NCBI GenBank assembly: GCA_964428015.1
Contig: CAYRWR010000015.1
Coordinates: 9,449-73,448, forward strand
Origin: CAYRWR01 sp964428015
GTDB taxonomy: Bacteria > Spirochaetota > Brevinematia > Brevinematales > CAYRWR01
Direction of reading: 5' to 3'
DNA length: 64,000 nucleotides
The notes beneath the pieces were generated by a model that saw only the letters and a list, made by a program, of their open reading frames with translations, searched no databases and was not told the DNA's origin. The translations under genes were made by a program, and so were the position numbers. Shown one piece after another: positions 44,929 through 52,834 of the stretch (positions within the stretch are counted from its first letter, which is position 1; each line of letters begins with the position of its first letter).

Positions 44929-45927
44929 TTACAGGGACTGGGCCAGAGTGATGGCGGATACCATGTAGATATCGGCTGGTGAAGCACCCCGGGACAGGTC
45001 ATTGAGAGGCTTGGACAGTCCCTGCAGCAGAGGCCCGTAGGCTTCGGCATTGGCCAGTCGCTGGGTGAGCTTGTAGGAGATATTTCCGGCATTGAGGTCA
45101 GGAAATATCAGCACGTTAGCCTGGCCCTGGACCGGACTGCCCGGTGCTTTGGAATTACAGATGGAAGGTACTACCGCGGCATCAAACTGCATCTCGCCGT
45201 CAAACACGAAATCAGGCTTACGGGACTGCAGGATGCTGCAGGCTTCCTGGATTTTAGTGACACTGGGTGACTCGGCGCTGCCTTTGGTAGAAAAGGACAG
45301 CAGAGCTACAATCGGTTCGATTTTTAAGAGTTTGCGGGCGGTATCGGCACTGGCGATGGCGATATCAGCGATCTGCTCCGCGGTGGGGTCAGGCACCACA
45401 CCACAGTCAGCATAGATAAAACGTCCATTGGAACCATAGAGGTGATTTGGAGTGATCATCACAAAGGCGCCGGACACGGTTTTATTCCCTTCCCGCGGTT
45501 TGACTATGAGCAGAGCGGCGCGTACTGTCTTGGAGGTAGGGGTGAGACTGCCCGATACCATGGCATCCGCGTCTCCCTGACGCATCATCATAGCCGCGAA
45601 ATAGACTTCATCTTTGATTATCTCATGGGCTTCTTCCCGAGGCAGACCTTTGTGTTTACGGAGTTCATACAGGGCTTCTCCATAGGCCTCCAGGCGGGGG
45701 TCCACCAGGGGATTTACCAGATGGATTTCATCCAGGCTGATTCCTTCTTCTTTAGCTTTGCGGTTGAGCTGGTCAGGGTCACCCAGAACGATGACTTCGC
45801 TGGCCAGTTTGTCCGCGGCTACCAGCTGGGCCGCGCGCAGAATGCGGTCATCAGCCCCTTCAGGGAGTACCAGACGGCGGGGGTTAGATTTAACTTTGTC
45901 CAGGATATAGTGTTTAAAATCCAGCAT
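44929..45927 (-). CDS. pta: Phosphate acetyltransferase
   Basis: 332 aa, the short single-domain PTA. Motifs: NPRRLVLPEGADDRILRAAQ, SDAMVSGSL-like DADAMVSGSLTPT, YADCGVVPDPTAEQIADIA, MLSFSTKGSA-like LLSFSTKGSAESP, and ANVLIFPDLNAGNISYKL. It interconverts acetyl-CoA and acetyl phosphate for substrate-level ATP formation with acetate kinase; no ackA is in view. First gene of the long minus-strand cluster; an AGGAG site precedes the ATG. Confidence 0.96.
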   Translation of the reverse strand: MLDFKHYILDKVKSNPRRLVLPEGADDRILRAAQLVAADKLASEVIVLGDPDQLNRKAKEEGISLDEIHLVNPLVDPRLEAYGEALYELRKHKGLPREEAHEIIKDEVYFAAMMMRQGDADAMVSGSLTPTSKTVRAALLIVKPREGNKTVSGAFVMITPNHLYGSNGRFIYADCGVVPDPTAEQIADIAIASADTARKLLKIEPIVALLSFSTKGSAESPSVTKIQEACSILQSRKPDFVFDGEMQFDAAVVPSICNSKAPGSPVQGQANVLIFPDLNAGNISYKLTQRLANAEAYGPLLQGLSKPLNDLSRGASPADIYMVSAITLAQSL

Positions 45928-45955
45928 GAGGGACTCCTCGGAAATGAGATAACAT

Positions 45956-45983
45956 ATTATAAAGCGGGGAATTAGATTGTCAA
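45956..45983 (-). promoter_or_regulatory. Promoter of the pta-to-mfd gene cluster
   Basis: On the minus strand TTGACA (complement of 45978-45983) and TATAAT (complement of 45956-45961) are 16 bp apart, placing the start near 45949, about 22 nt before the pta ATG. Confidence 0.75.
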
Positions 45984-45984
45984 A

Positions 45985-46452
45985 ATAAACGGATGTGTGG
46001 TTGTTTTTGGTTCATTTTCACGAAACATAGTGATGGATTTTAAGGCAGGATTTTCTCTCACAAAGACACGAAGTCACGAAGAGAAGGTTCAGGGTAAGGA
46101 AAAAAGAGAATTCGGGTAATCATTGGGTGGGTTACATCTGGCAGGACTCGGTATATGCAGAGTCCCCGGTAGTTTCCAGGCATGGGCTTGTCGGAGACGT
46201 CCTGAGGGCCGCGGGGTGTGAGGGGAACTGTGCATTTTGGGGGCGGTTGTGCTCTTCTCACGCTGGGGAGAGGATAGACTATGGTTATTCATGCTTAGGG
46301 ACAGGCGATTCCCTGACCAGGTAGGCGGTGCCGTTATTTTAACAGCTCCGCTGTGGTGCTGAGAGAGCTGAATACACCCGACCAAATATGTTTGCAGAGA
46401 ATTCCATATTTTCACCGCTGAGGCCGCAGAGAACGCGGAGCAGAGTTGATAA
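45985..46452. other. Gene-poor decayed spacer with repeat-like fragments
   Basis: No ORF here has credible coding character. Two segments look like widespread intergenic repeat fragments: CACAAAGACACGAAGTCACG near 46062-46081 and a CCGCTGAGGCCGCAGAGAAC stretch near 46415-46434. The middle is GC-rich with frames open on both strands by composition only. Probably degenerate repeat-derived DNA between the core cluster and the accessory region. Confidence 0.45.
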
Positions 46453-46860
46453 TTATTTATCAGCCAGGATGAGCAGGGCCTGGTAGTACTTTTGGACCTG
46501 TGAAGGAGTGGGACTATCGGACAGGTTAGCTGTGATATCCGCCAGTTTGACCGGTACCATGCGCCCTCCGGCACTTTCCCTGATCCTGCGCACATATTCC
46601 GTATAGCTCTCTTCTTTATTATGAGTCAGGATGACTACAGCATCGGCTATACCCGCCCCCAGCTCCTGACGGATCTCCTCATAAGATGCCCGTCCATCTT
46701 CGATGAGGTCATGGCAATAGGCGGCCGCTTTCAGCTCTTCGTCTTCAATCAGGGAGGCTACCTTTTCACAGTGGCTGAAGTAGGGGGTCACGCCGTCCCG
46801 GCGGAATTGACCCTGGTGCCGCGCCTGGGCGAAATCAAGGGCTTTTTGGGATAAGGTCAT
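46453..46860 (-). CDS. Small HD-domain phosphohydrolase (RelA/SpoT-HD-like)
   Basis: 135 aa from the ATG at 46860 (AGGAAA upstream); the longer start at 46926 would overlap vapC. HD fold: ALDFAQARHQGQFRRDGVTPYFSH, then AAAYCHDLIEDG (HD pair) and VVILTHNKEESYTEYVRRI, VKLADITANLSD. It resembles the hydrolase half of (p)ppGpp synthetase/hydrolases and MESH1-like enzymes. ppGpp or another nucleotide is possible; the protein is shorter than classical SAHs. It follows the vapBC genes by 37 nt. Confidence 0.8.
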   Translation of the reverse strand: MTLSQKALDFAQARHQGQFRRDGVTPYFSHCEKVASLIEDEELKAAAYCHDLIEDGRASYEEIRQELGAGIADAVVILTHNKEESYTEYVRRIRESAGGRMVPVKLADITANLSDSPTPSQVQKYYQALLILADK

Positions 46861-46897
46861 GGGTTTTTTCCTGGGATAAAGTTTACACTCTATCAAT

Positions 46898-47296
46898 TTA
46901 ATTTTTTTCTTTACTATCTCGTTCAAAAAGTAAAAAACTGTGAACCTTTTTCATCAATAAAAAATGTTTATCAAATGAGAATAAGAAAAGGTCATTGTGA
47001 ATAACATTCTGCAGGATGATAAGATCGGGAATACTTACTTGGTTAATCCCCTTAGCCAGGTTCTTTTTCTGCATAACCCGGATATCCTCCCAGTCAATTT
47101 TCAGATCGACTTTTCGGACAGCCAGAAGCAGTTCTGACAGATGTTGATGTCCTGCAGGAATATAAGGGAGTAGTTCAGTGAGAATCAGATCGTTAACACA
47201 GACCTGATTAGCATCAATCAGGTCAATAAGACTGGTGGCTTTTTCTTTTCCCGCGAAAAAATCCAGCCAGACAGAGCTGTCGACCAGCACCTGCAT
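46898..47296 (-). CDS. vapC: VapC-type PIN-domain RNase toxin
   Basis: 132 aa. PIN acidic residues D6 (VLVDSSVW), E41 (LILTELL), D91 (SIPDLIIL) and D109 (FSFDKHF) are all present, so the Mg-dependent nuclease should be active. Known VapCs cleave tRNA or rRNA. Its ATG overlaps the vapB stop (TAATG), the normal toxin-antitoxin arrangement. Confidence 0.92.
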   Translation of the reverse strand: MQVLVDSSVWLDFFAGKEKATSLIDLIDANQVCVNDLILTELLPYIPAGHQHLSELLLAVRKVDLKIDWEDIRVMQKKNLAKGINQVSIPDLIILQNVIHNDLFLFSFDKHFLLMKKVHSFLLFERDSKEKN

Positions 47297-47487
47297 TATC
47301 TTTTCCTCAACACATTCAGATCGATATCCAGTTCCATTTTTCCAAAGTATTCTTTCAGGCCTTTTATCTTTTCCTTCTGTATCAGATTTTCCAGAGCGGT
47401 GATCAAAAGTGCTGTCTTGGTCCTGGCATGAGTAAGGCCCAGGGCTTCTTTGACCAGATCATCAGGTAGATCTATAGTAGTCCTCAT
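47296..47487 (-). CDS. vapB: VapB-type antitoxin
   Basis: 63 aa. The N-terminus MRTTIDLPDDLVKEALGLT is a ribbon-helix-helix of the VapB (DUF2191) family. The C-terminal tail (FGKMELDIDLNVLRKR) would wrap the PIN toxin. It binds its own promoter region, where a spaced inverted repeat is seen. Confidence 0.92.
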   Translation of the reverse strand: MRTTIDLPDDLVKEALGLTHARTKTALLITALENLIQKEKIKGLKEYFGKMELDIDLNVLRKR

Positions 47488-47498
47488 ATACCCTCCTC

Positions 47499-47548
47499 AT
47501 GCATAATAATACTCTAAACTATATGTATTGTCAATTGATATTATGCAT
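47499..47548 (-). promoter_or_regulatory. Inverted-repeat operator upstream of vapBC
   Basis: ATGCATAATA (47499-47508) and its exact complement TATTATGCAT (47539-47548) flank the likely promoter, centre-to-centre 40 bp, that is about four helical turns. This suits binding of VapB-VapC octamers. Confidence 0.6.
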
Positions 47549-47626
47549 ACTTATGCAACTTTTTTCCTTTCATTGACCATACATATGCCCTGATATACAA
47601 TACTATAAATGACTGGGAGGTCACTC

Positions 47627-48010
47627 ATGCACATCACCCACATCGGTATCTGGACCGGGGACATCGAGCGTCTGGCGGAGTTTTACTCCCGCTGGTTCGG
47701 GGCGCAGCGGGGAACAGTCTATCATAATCCGGCCACTGGCTTCACCTCCCTGTTTTTATCCTTTGACACAGGGGCCCGGCTGGAGCTGATGACCCGGCCC
47801 GGTTATGGAGAAAAGCCCTCCGACCCAGCGGCACGGGGCCTGGCCCACCTGGCTCTGGAGTTGGAGGGACCGGAACAGGTAGCTGAGCTCACCCGGTCCA
47901 TGGAAGCTGCCGGAGTAACTATAGCTTCTCAGCCCCGCTATACCGGGGACGGCTATTTCGAAAGTGTGATCCTGGACCCCGACGGGAACAGGGTGGAACT
48001 GAGTGTGTAA
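47627..48010 (+). CDS. Glyoxalase/VOC-superfamily protein
   Basis: 127 aa from the ATG at 47627 (GGGAGG just upstream; an earlier ATG at 47609 would precede that site). VOC fold: HITHIGIWTGDIERLAEFYS, GARLELMTRPG, GLAHLALELEGPEQVAEL, and GDGYFESVILDPDGNRVELS with metal-ligand-like His and Glu. Glyoxalase I or a fosfomycin-type activity cannot be told apart. Confidence 0.88.
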   Translation: MHITHIGIWTGDIERLAEFYSRWFGAQRGTVYHNPATGFTSLFLSFDTGARLELMTRPGYGEKPSDPAARGLAHLALELEGPEQVAELTRSMEAAGVTIASQPRYTGDGYFESVILDPDGNRVELSV

Positions 48011-48012
48011 AA

Positions 48013-48495
48013 CTATCTGACAGTCTTATATATTAAATAGGGGGTAGTCCTGCCCTTAATACTGGAAGGATAATCACTTATATAAACAGCTCCCATTTTT
48101 TCATAAAAGGTTTTAGAATGGGGATCCGCTAAAATCTGTACGGCATCGATATTATTTTGATTGATGTAATTCACCAGATGCTTAAACAGGGTAGAGCCAA
48201 GCCCCTTTTTGATATAATCCGGGTGGATAAACATATGGTCCAGCCAGTATCCTTTCTTTAGGGTACAGACCTCATAGACTACATCTTCCTTTAGATACAT
48301 CAGGGAATAATAGGCCATGATTTTGTCATCCAGTTCCAGCACCCACACTATGTTATTTCTAATGTATTCGGGAGTAATTTTCAGTTCCCGCTTAAAAATC
48401 TCCATTTGCTCCGGTCTATAATCCCAATAGGTTTTGGATAAACAGGAGATTTCCGTTAGTATAAAGTGCTCATTCTCTCGAGCCTTTCGTATCAT
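48013..48495 (-). CDS. GNAT-family N-acetyltransferase
   Basis: 160 aa. The acetyl-CoA binding motif A is DHMFIHPDYIKKGLGSTLF (near 95-115), followed by NNIDAVQILADPHSKTFYEKMGA. The substrate is unknown. It is convergent with the VOC gene, 2 nt apart. Confidence 0.9.
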   Translation of the reverse strand: MIRKARENEHFILTEISCLSKTYWDYRPEQMEIFKRELKITPEYIRNNIVWVLELDDKIMAYYSLMYLKEDVVYEVCTLKKGYWLDHMFIHPDYIKKGLGSTLFKHLVNYINQNNIDAVQILADPHSKTFYEKMGAVYISDYPSSIKGRTTPYLIYKTVR

Positions 48496-48585
48496 TTTTT
48501 TTACTCCATGACTTCGTTCTGCTGTATGGTCTTTCCTGCCATGATCTTCATGTGAGCATGCTATGCCTGTCCTCTTCAGCCAAAA

Positions 48586-48888
48586 CTATTGCCGGGATGA
48601 GTCCGACCTTTTTCTTTTAACCAGGTAGAGGATAATATTATACCCCAGGAGTAGTGAAAACAGAATATTGACCATGAGGGCCCGCCTGGTGCTCCGGGAG
48701 GGATACCGCGCTATATCTATTAGATTACTCTTCAGTAGGGGAGTCAGGTTCTGATTTTTATCCATCTCCTCTACCCTGGCCGTCTGGCTGCGGCTCATAG
48801 TCCTATGCTCTCCGATCAGCAGTGCATAGCCCAGGATATTCAAACCCAGCAGGACCATAAAGAATATGATTTTAGCATTTTTATTCAA
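48586..48888 (-). CDS. Small two-helix membrane protein
   Basis: 100 aa. Two hydrophobic segments (IIFFMVLLGLNILGYALLIG at about 6-26 and ALMVNILFSLLLGYNIILYL at about 70-90) enclose a polar loop, and the C-terminus is basic (VKRKRSDSSRQ). No family recognised. Confidence 0.6.
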   Translation of the reverse strand: MNKNAKIIFFMVLLGLNILGYALLIGEHRTMSRSQTARVEEMDKNQNLTPLLKSNLIDIARYPSRSTRRALMVNILFSLLLGYNIILYLVKRKRSDSSRQ

Positions 48889-49085
48889 TATTTTCTCCTA
48901 AAATATATTTCGTGAACAGTTTCAGGTTTATATCATGGTCAAGTCAACTCTGCCACGGGATAATATAAAGCGACTAGAGCGAAATGATAAATATTTTAGC
49001 AATAAACCGTTGTTTTAGCAAAATCAAGAGTTAGTGAACCATTTATGGTGAACTATCCGAATGGGAGCATCATAATTCACCAGAC

Positions 49086-49133
49086 TGTAAGCGCTTCCAT
49101 TAATTTGAGGTTTCTTAGGCAAAAAGTTATAAT
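49086..49133 (+). promoter_or_regulatory. LacI/CcpA-type operator and promoter of the CBM21 lipoprotein
   Basis: TGTAAGCGCTTCCA (49086-49099) matches the LacI/CcpA-family consensus TGWAANCGNTNWCA at 13 of 14 positions. It abuts a promoter with TTGAGG (49105-49110) and TATAAT (49128-49133), spacer exactly 17 bp. The site sits just upstream of -35, where it could activate or repress in response to sugar. Confidence 0.7.
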
Positions 49134-49187
49134 TACTGTATTAAAAATATAGCCTTGGTTATGGACAAAGGTACAAGGAGTGATGAA

Positions 49188-50042
49188 ATGAAAAAGTTTA
49201 TAGTTTTTGTGGTGCTGATATTATCGGTAGGGGCTTGTTCAGTATCTCCTGATTTATCATTGAATGGCGATCTTTCTGCACAGAATAGTTCTGTCTACGA
49301 TAATGCCAAAGTAAAACTGTACTATGCCCACTCGGATTATATCGTTATCGGCGGCGCGGTAGTAGAACGATGGATCAGAGGTTATGTCTGTCTGGAAAAT
49401 CTGGCCTACAACAAAGAAGTCATTATCCATTATTCAGTAAATGGCGCTGCCTGGCAGAAAAAGGCAATCAGCGGTTTTGGCTATCAGCAGGCGGCACCGG
49501 AAACCGGAAAAGAAGTGTGGTGTTTTAATATCGATCTACCTGCGGTCAATTATCAGTCTGCCTGGAAAAATCTTCTGGTGGAACCCTGGGCGGCTGTTAA
49601 TGTAGAGTTTGCCATTGAGTATAAAGTAAATGGTCAGACTTACTGGGATAACAATGGAGGCCGCAACTATAAGATGAGCACCCGCGGCACCAACCCTCAA
49701 AGCGGACTGGTGGCAATGGGCAGGAGTTTAGTAGCCCGGGAAGGCTACACCAGCCCTATCAATGGAAACATATACTATGATAAATTAAACATAGCTGTAG
49801 CCAACACTGCGTATACCAAGAAAGTAACTGTTCTTTATACTAAAAATAACTGGAACACTTCAGCTGTATTAACAGCTGACTATAACGGATCATCCCCTGA
49901 TGGATCTATAGATTATTTTCTGGTCGACCTGCCCTATGAAAATGGAGATAGTCTGAAATATGCCATTTCCTATACTGCGCAGGGTGTGACCACCTGGGAT
50001 AATAATTTCGGCAATGATTATCTGATAGGGAGTGGTCAATAG
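49188..50042 (+). CDS. Lipoprotein with two CBM21-like starch-binding modules
   Basis: 284 aa from the ATG at 49188 (AAGGAG upstream). Lipobox-like end at GAC (about Cys17). Two repeats each show a CBM21 pattern: ENLAYNKEVIIHYSVNGAAW with TYWDNNGGRNYKM, and NTAYTKKVTVLYTKNNWN with TTWDNNFGNDYLI. Family 21 modules bind starch or glycogen. No catalytic domain is attached, so it is probably a surface glucan-binding protein. The sugar-type operator upstream fits this. Confidence 0.85.
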   Translation: MKKFIVFVVLILSVGACSVSPDLSLNGDLSAQNSSVYDNAKVKLYYAHSDYIVIGGAVVERWIRGYVCLENLAYNKEVIIHYSVNGAAWQKKAISGFGYQQAAPETGKEVWCFNIDLPAVNYQSAWKNLLVEPWAAVNVEFAIEYKVNGQTYWDNNGGRNYKMSTRGTNPQSGLVAMGRSLVAREGYTSPINGNIYYDKLNIAVANTAYTKKVTVLYTKNNWNTSAVLTADYNGSSPDGSIDYFLVDLPYENGDSLKYAISYTAQGVTTWDNNFGNDYLIGSGQ

Positions 50043-50110
50043 GATTGCTTCAAATCCTTTGGATCCCCGGAATAAAGGATTACGGATGTATCCAATATTT
50101 TTTAACAAAA

Positions 50111-50138
50111 AGGCCCCGGTTGATCCGGGGCTTTTTTT
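50111..50138 (+). terminator. Terminator after the CBM21 lipoprotein gene
   Basis: GCCCCGG (50113-50119), loop TTGAT, CCGGGGC (50125-50131), then TTTTTTT. An A run on the other side makes it usable in both directions. Confidence 0.85.
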
Positions 50139-50315
50139 ACATTGCTTGGCATTACGGTTAAGAGACTGAACCAGACGCATAAATCGACCGGGTTAGCTGA
50201 TAAGCAGATCATTCTTTTTATAATTGTGGATGTGATATTAATTAATCCCATTTTCAGAATCAATACCATGTTACGTGCCCCGTTTGTATCGGCAGAGTTC
50301 CAGTCACATGACGGA

Positions 50316-50825
50316 TTACTTCTCTAAATCACTCCAGGACAGTAAACTAATTAATTCCAGGTTTTCCTGGAGCAGGTTTTCTTTACCACCTGTTTCTCTA
50401 TCTATGACACATAACACCTTTTTGGGATGAATACCATCGTTTCTCATTTTTTTAACCGCATCGATAATTGCACCGCCACTTGAAACAACATCTTCGATTA
50501 TTAATACGTTTTTATTGTGTAATTCACTTCCTTCAGCATATTTACAGGTTCCGTACTGTTTGGCTTCTTTACGTATAAATGCCGCTGGAATTTTAGTTAA
50601 ATAACTTATCATCGTTACAATAGGGATGCCTCCCATTTCAAGTCCTGCTAAGACTTCGGTGTCGGGAGGAACCAATTTGACCATCTCCTTGGCGATATGT
50701 TCAAGTAAATCGGGATTTGATTCAAACCTATATTTATCAAAATAGGTATCACTGAATTTTCCTGATCTTAATTTGAAATGACCTTTTAATCTGGAGATAC
50801 TGTTTATTTCACTTATCAAATCCAT
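50316..50825 (-). CDS. pyrE: Orotate phosphoribosyltransferase-like protein
   Basis: 169 aa. PRPP-binding motif VLIIEDVVSSGGAII (near 110), FIRKEAKQYGTCK lysine loop (near 85) and LKGHFKLRSGKFSDTYFDKY at the start are of the OPRT type, though it is somewhat short. OPRT makes OMP from orotate in pyrimidine synthesis. Its start lies 27 nt from attC A, but no attC is recognisable beyond its stop. It is either the terminal cassette with a lost site or the chromosomal flank of the array. AT-rich like the array genes. Confidence 0.85.
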   Translation of the reverse strand: MDLISEINSISRLKGHFKLRSGKFSDTYFDKYRFESNPDLLEHIAKEMVKLVPPDTEVLAGLEMGGIPIVTMISYLTKIPAAFIRKEAKQYGTCKYAEGSELHNKNVLIIEDVVSSGGAIIDAVKKMRNDGIHPKKVLCVIDRETGGKENLLQENLELISLLSWSDLEK

Positions 50826-50851
50826 ATCAATTCCTCTTCAGTAGTTATGTC

Positions 50852-50902
50852 ATTCAACGTGTTTTCCTGTGCGCCGGGACTTGCCCGGCGGCTTAGTTTT
50901 AG
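50852..50902 (-). repeat. Integron attC-like site A
   Basis: ATTCAAC (50852-50858) fits RYYYAAC; the partner core is degenerate (GTTTTAG, 50896-50902). The inner arms are GCGCCGGGAC and TTGCCCGGCGGC, the same inner type as sites B, H and I. It lies 19 nt past the stop of the 50921 gene. Confidence 0.65.
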
Positions 50903-50920
50903 GCATGGGAATAATTGTTT

Positions 50921-51427
50921 TTATTGAAAGTTCTTATATAATTCCCACTTCTTATCATTTTCAGTATAGGTTGTTAGTTGATAATTAGTAAATAGTTGTT
51001 GTAACGCGTCTAATGCCTTTGAAAATCCCATAGAATTATTGTGATAAATAACATATTCTTTAAAACCGCTTGTTGTGATAACTATTGCAACTACGGAATT
51101 AGTTTTATTGTCATAATATTCGTTTATTTTGTCATCCATTACATTCATATGTAAATTTTCTTCTGGGGTCGGCAAACCATTTTCAGTTTGATCATGATAT
51201 TTATAAGAGATACCTGATCGAAGATTGAAATACCCTTTACCGGCAATAACTGAAATCCCCTCGTTTTTGCGGATAATCATAGGCATCCCATTATGTTCAC
51301 TTGTTCCCACTGTCCAATTTTCTTGAATTTCCGGCATTTTCTTTGAAAAAAACATGTTACCCTCGCTACATGATGAATTTAGGAGCATAAAGGATATTAA
51401 TAATAAAATATAAATGATCTTTTTCAT
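50921..51427 (-). CDS. Cassette-borne small lipoprotein
   Basis: 168 aa from the ATG at 51427 (MKKIIYILLLISFMLLNSSC, lipobox Cys20); the ORF start at 51451 is less likely. The mature part has strands such as WTVGTSEHNGMPMIIRKNEG and VVAIVITTSGFKEYVIYHN. Unknown function. It is a self-contained cassette bounded by attC B (5') and attC A (3'). Confidence 0.7.
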   Translation of the reverse strand: MKKIIYILLLISFMLLNSSCSEGNMFFSKKMPEIQENWTVGTSEHNGMPMIIRKNEGISVIAGKGYFNLRSGISYKYHDQTENGLPTPEENLHMNVMDDKINEYYDNKTNSVVAIVITTSGFKEYVIYHNNSMGFSKALDALQQLFTNYQLTTYTENDKKWELYKNFQ

Positions 51428-51451
51428 AATAATTAATCCCTTCTTTCCCAT

Positions 51452-51504
51452 ATCGTACCGGTCTCGGTGCCGGGCTATGCCTGGCGGTATAAACTTAGTT
51501 ACGG
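51452..51504 (-). repeat. Integron attC-like site B (degenerate)
   Basis: Outer cores are degraded (GTTACGG at 51498-51504). The centre TGCCGGGCTATGCCTGGCG matches the inner arms of sites H and I, and it lies 18 nt past the stop of the 51522 gene. Recognised mainly by comparison. Confidence 0.55.
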
Positions 51505-51521
51505 GAAGTTAAATCTTTTTG

Positions 51522-51995
51522 TTATAAATACCTTCTTACAGTTTTACAATAATGAATATAGGAATCACCAAATTCTTTTTTTAGGAATTTTTCCTCAGCT
51601 AATATGATAAAATGATAAATTATGGAGCTATAAATAAAGAGAATTAATACAATAATATTTAAAGTGTGCAGCACAGCTGAAAATGCTATAAGATTAAAGC
51701 CCAGGTACATGGGATTTCGGCTTAGTTTATATAATCCCTTATTTTTGAATTCTGTTTTCTTTGTTGGAATCCCTAGAGTTGTTGAAGAGCCGAGATTTAG
51801 TATACTTATAAATGAGATTACTAAACCAAGTATGAAAATAAAATACGAAATTATCGGTACAATTTTATTTGTACTTATTTGATTAAAATTATAGAAAAAT
51901 TGTACAACAAAAAGAATCCAGGTAATATAGCCTGACACTTTCCCGGTAATAAAAAATATGGGATTAATGGTTGGTTTTCCAATTATATTTTTCAA
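51522..51995 (-). CDS. Cassette-borne ICMT/PEMT-family membrane methyltransferase
   Basis: 157 aa with about four membrane helices and the SAM-binding signature NKGLYKLSRNPMYLGFNL, then EEKFLKKEFGDSYIHYCKTV. The family methylates isoprenylcysteine, phospholipid amines or similar; substrate unknown. It is the second of three such proteins in this window and lies between attC C and attC B. Confidence 0.8.
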   Translation of the reverse strand: MKNIIGKPTINPIFFITGKVSGYITWILFVVQFFYNFNQISTNKIVPIISYFIFILGLVISFISILNLGSSTTLGIPTKKTEFKNKGLYKLSRNPMYLGFNLIAFSAVLHTLNIIVLILFIYSSIIYHFIILAEEKFLKKEFGDSYIHYCKTVRRYL

Positions 51996-52036
51996 ATGTC
52001 ACTCCTTTAGAATAAAGACCATAAAGATTTATTTCT

Positions 52037-52120
52037 CGATAACGTCCCTTCGACAAACGACGTTGCAGAGCACCAGCTTAGCAATGAGGCGCAGCCCGGA
52101 TCGTCAGCGGAGCGTTAACT
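52037..52120 (-). repeat. Integron attC-like site C (long variant)
   Basis: About 84 bp with cores ATAACG (near 52039-52044) and GTTAACT (52114-52120), enclosing AACGTC/GACGTT and GAGGCGCAGCCCGGA arms. Less regular than the others; supported by its position between two ORFs (27 nt past the 52147 stop). Confidence 0.5.
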
Positions 52121-52146
52121 GAATTTTAGAGGAAGTACAGCGTAAT

Positions 52147-52734
52147 TCACTTTGATTTATTTGTCCAAAATGAATTTAATATTTTTGTGGATTCCTCTTG
52201 TGTTCTTAACATTACAATTTCACCTTCTTCATCAACTGTAAAGTGTCCTTTAAATGCATCCGGCATTTTATCATAATTTTGATTTACAATATTTAGTGAC
52301 TCTTTAAAACATTCGTAACCGTATTTTTGAACCAAGAAAGGTAACAAATTCTTTCCTTTTAATAGTTCATATTCCTGGTAATTATACGGTGTATTAATTG
52401 GTCTTTTCTCAAGAGTTGCATTAATTTTCTTCATATAATTAGCAATTTCTTTTTCATTTTCAAATTGAGCTAAACCTCTGACTGCTTTTAATTTCATATC
52501 GAGATAATTAAGTTTAGGTATTACTTCTTTAAAAAAATCCTTTAGTGACTCAAATTGCTTATTATAGAGAAGTTTTAAACATTTATTCTTGATTTCACTT
52601 GATTTTGATGTCTTATAAACTTGAATGATTATTTGAGAAGATGCTTCATCAATATCCTTTTCTTTTAATGAGAAAAGATACTCTCGAAATTCAATACTAT
52701 CCTGATTATTCATATTATTGATAAGTTTCTTCAT
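52147..52734 (-). CDS. Cassette-borne helical (HEAT-like) protein, unknown function
   Basis: 195 aa, Lys/Glu-rich and mostly helical: YLFSLKEKDIDEASSQIIIQ, KNKCLKLLYNKQFESLKDFF, LDMKLKAVRGLAQFENEKEI. These helix pairs resemble HEAT repeats. No catalytic motif. Cytoplasmic. Very AT-rich. Bounded by attC D and attC C. Confidence 0.65.
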   Translation of the reverse strand: MKKLINNMNNQDSIEFREYLFSLKEKDIDEASSQIIIQVYKTSKSSEIKNKCLKLLYNKQFESLKDFFKEVIPKLNYLDMKLKAVRGLAQFENEKEIANYMKKINATLEKRPINTPYNYQEYELLKGKNLLPFLVQKYGYECFKESLNIVNQNYDKMPDAFKGHFTVDEEGEIVMLRTQEESTKILNSFWTNKSK

Positions 52735-52765
52735 TACATTACTCCAAGATTAAGCGTCGTATTTT

Positions 52766-52818
52766 CTCAAACGTAATGACTCTGCGCCGCGATAGTGGCG
52801 GCGGAGTCCTAGTTAAGT
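52766..52818 (-). repeat. Integron attC-like site D
   Basis: Right core GTTAAGT (52812-52818) is a perfect GTTRRRY; the left core is CAAACG-like. The inner arms GACTCTGCGCCGC and GGCGGCGGAGTC pair with one extrahelical base. Nearly identical to sites F and G. The neighbouring ORF ends 17 nt away at 52835. Confidence 0.8.
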
Positions 52819-52834
52819 GGCGGGCATGCATTAG

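Noticed and set aside
46089..46595. 168-aa ORF in the decayed spacer
   Set aside because: It overlaps the HD gene in another frame and has no coherent motif.
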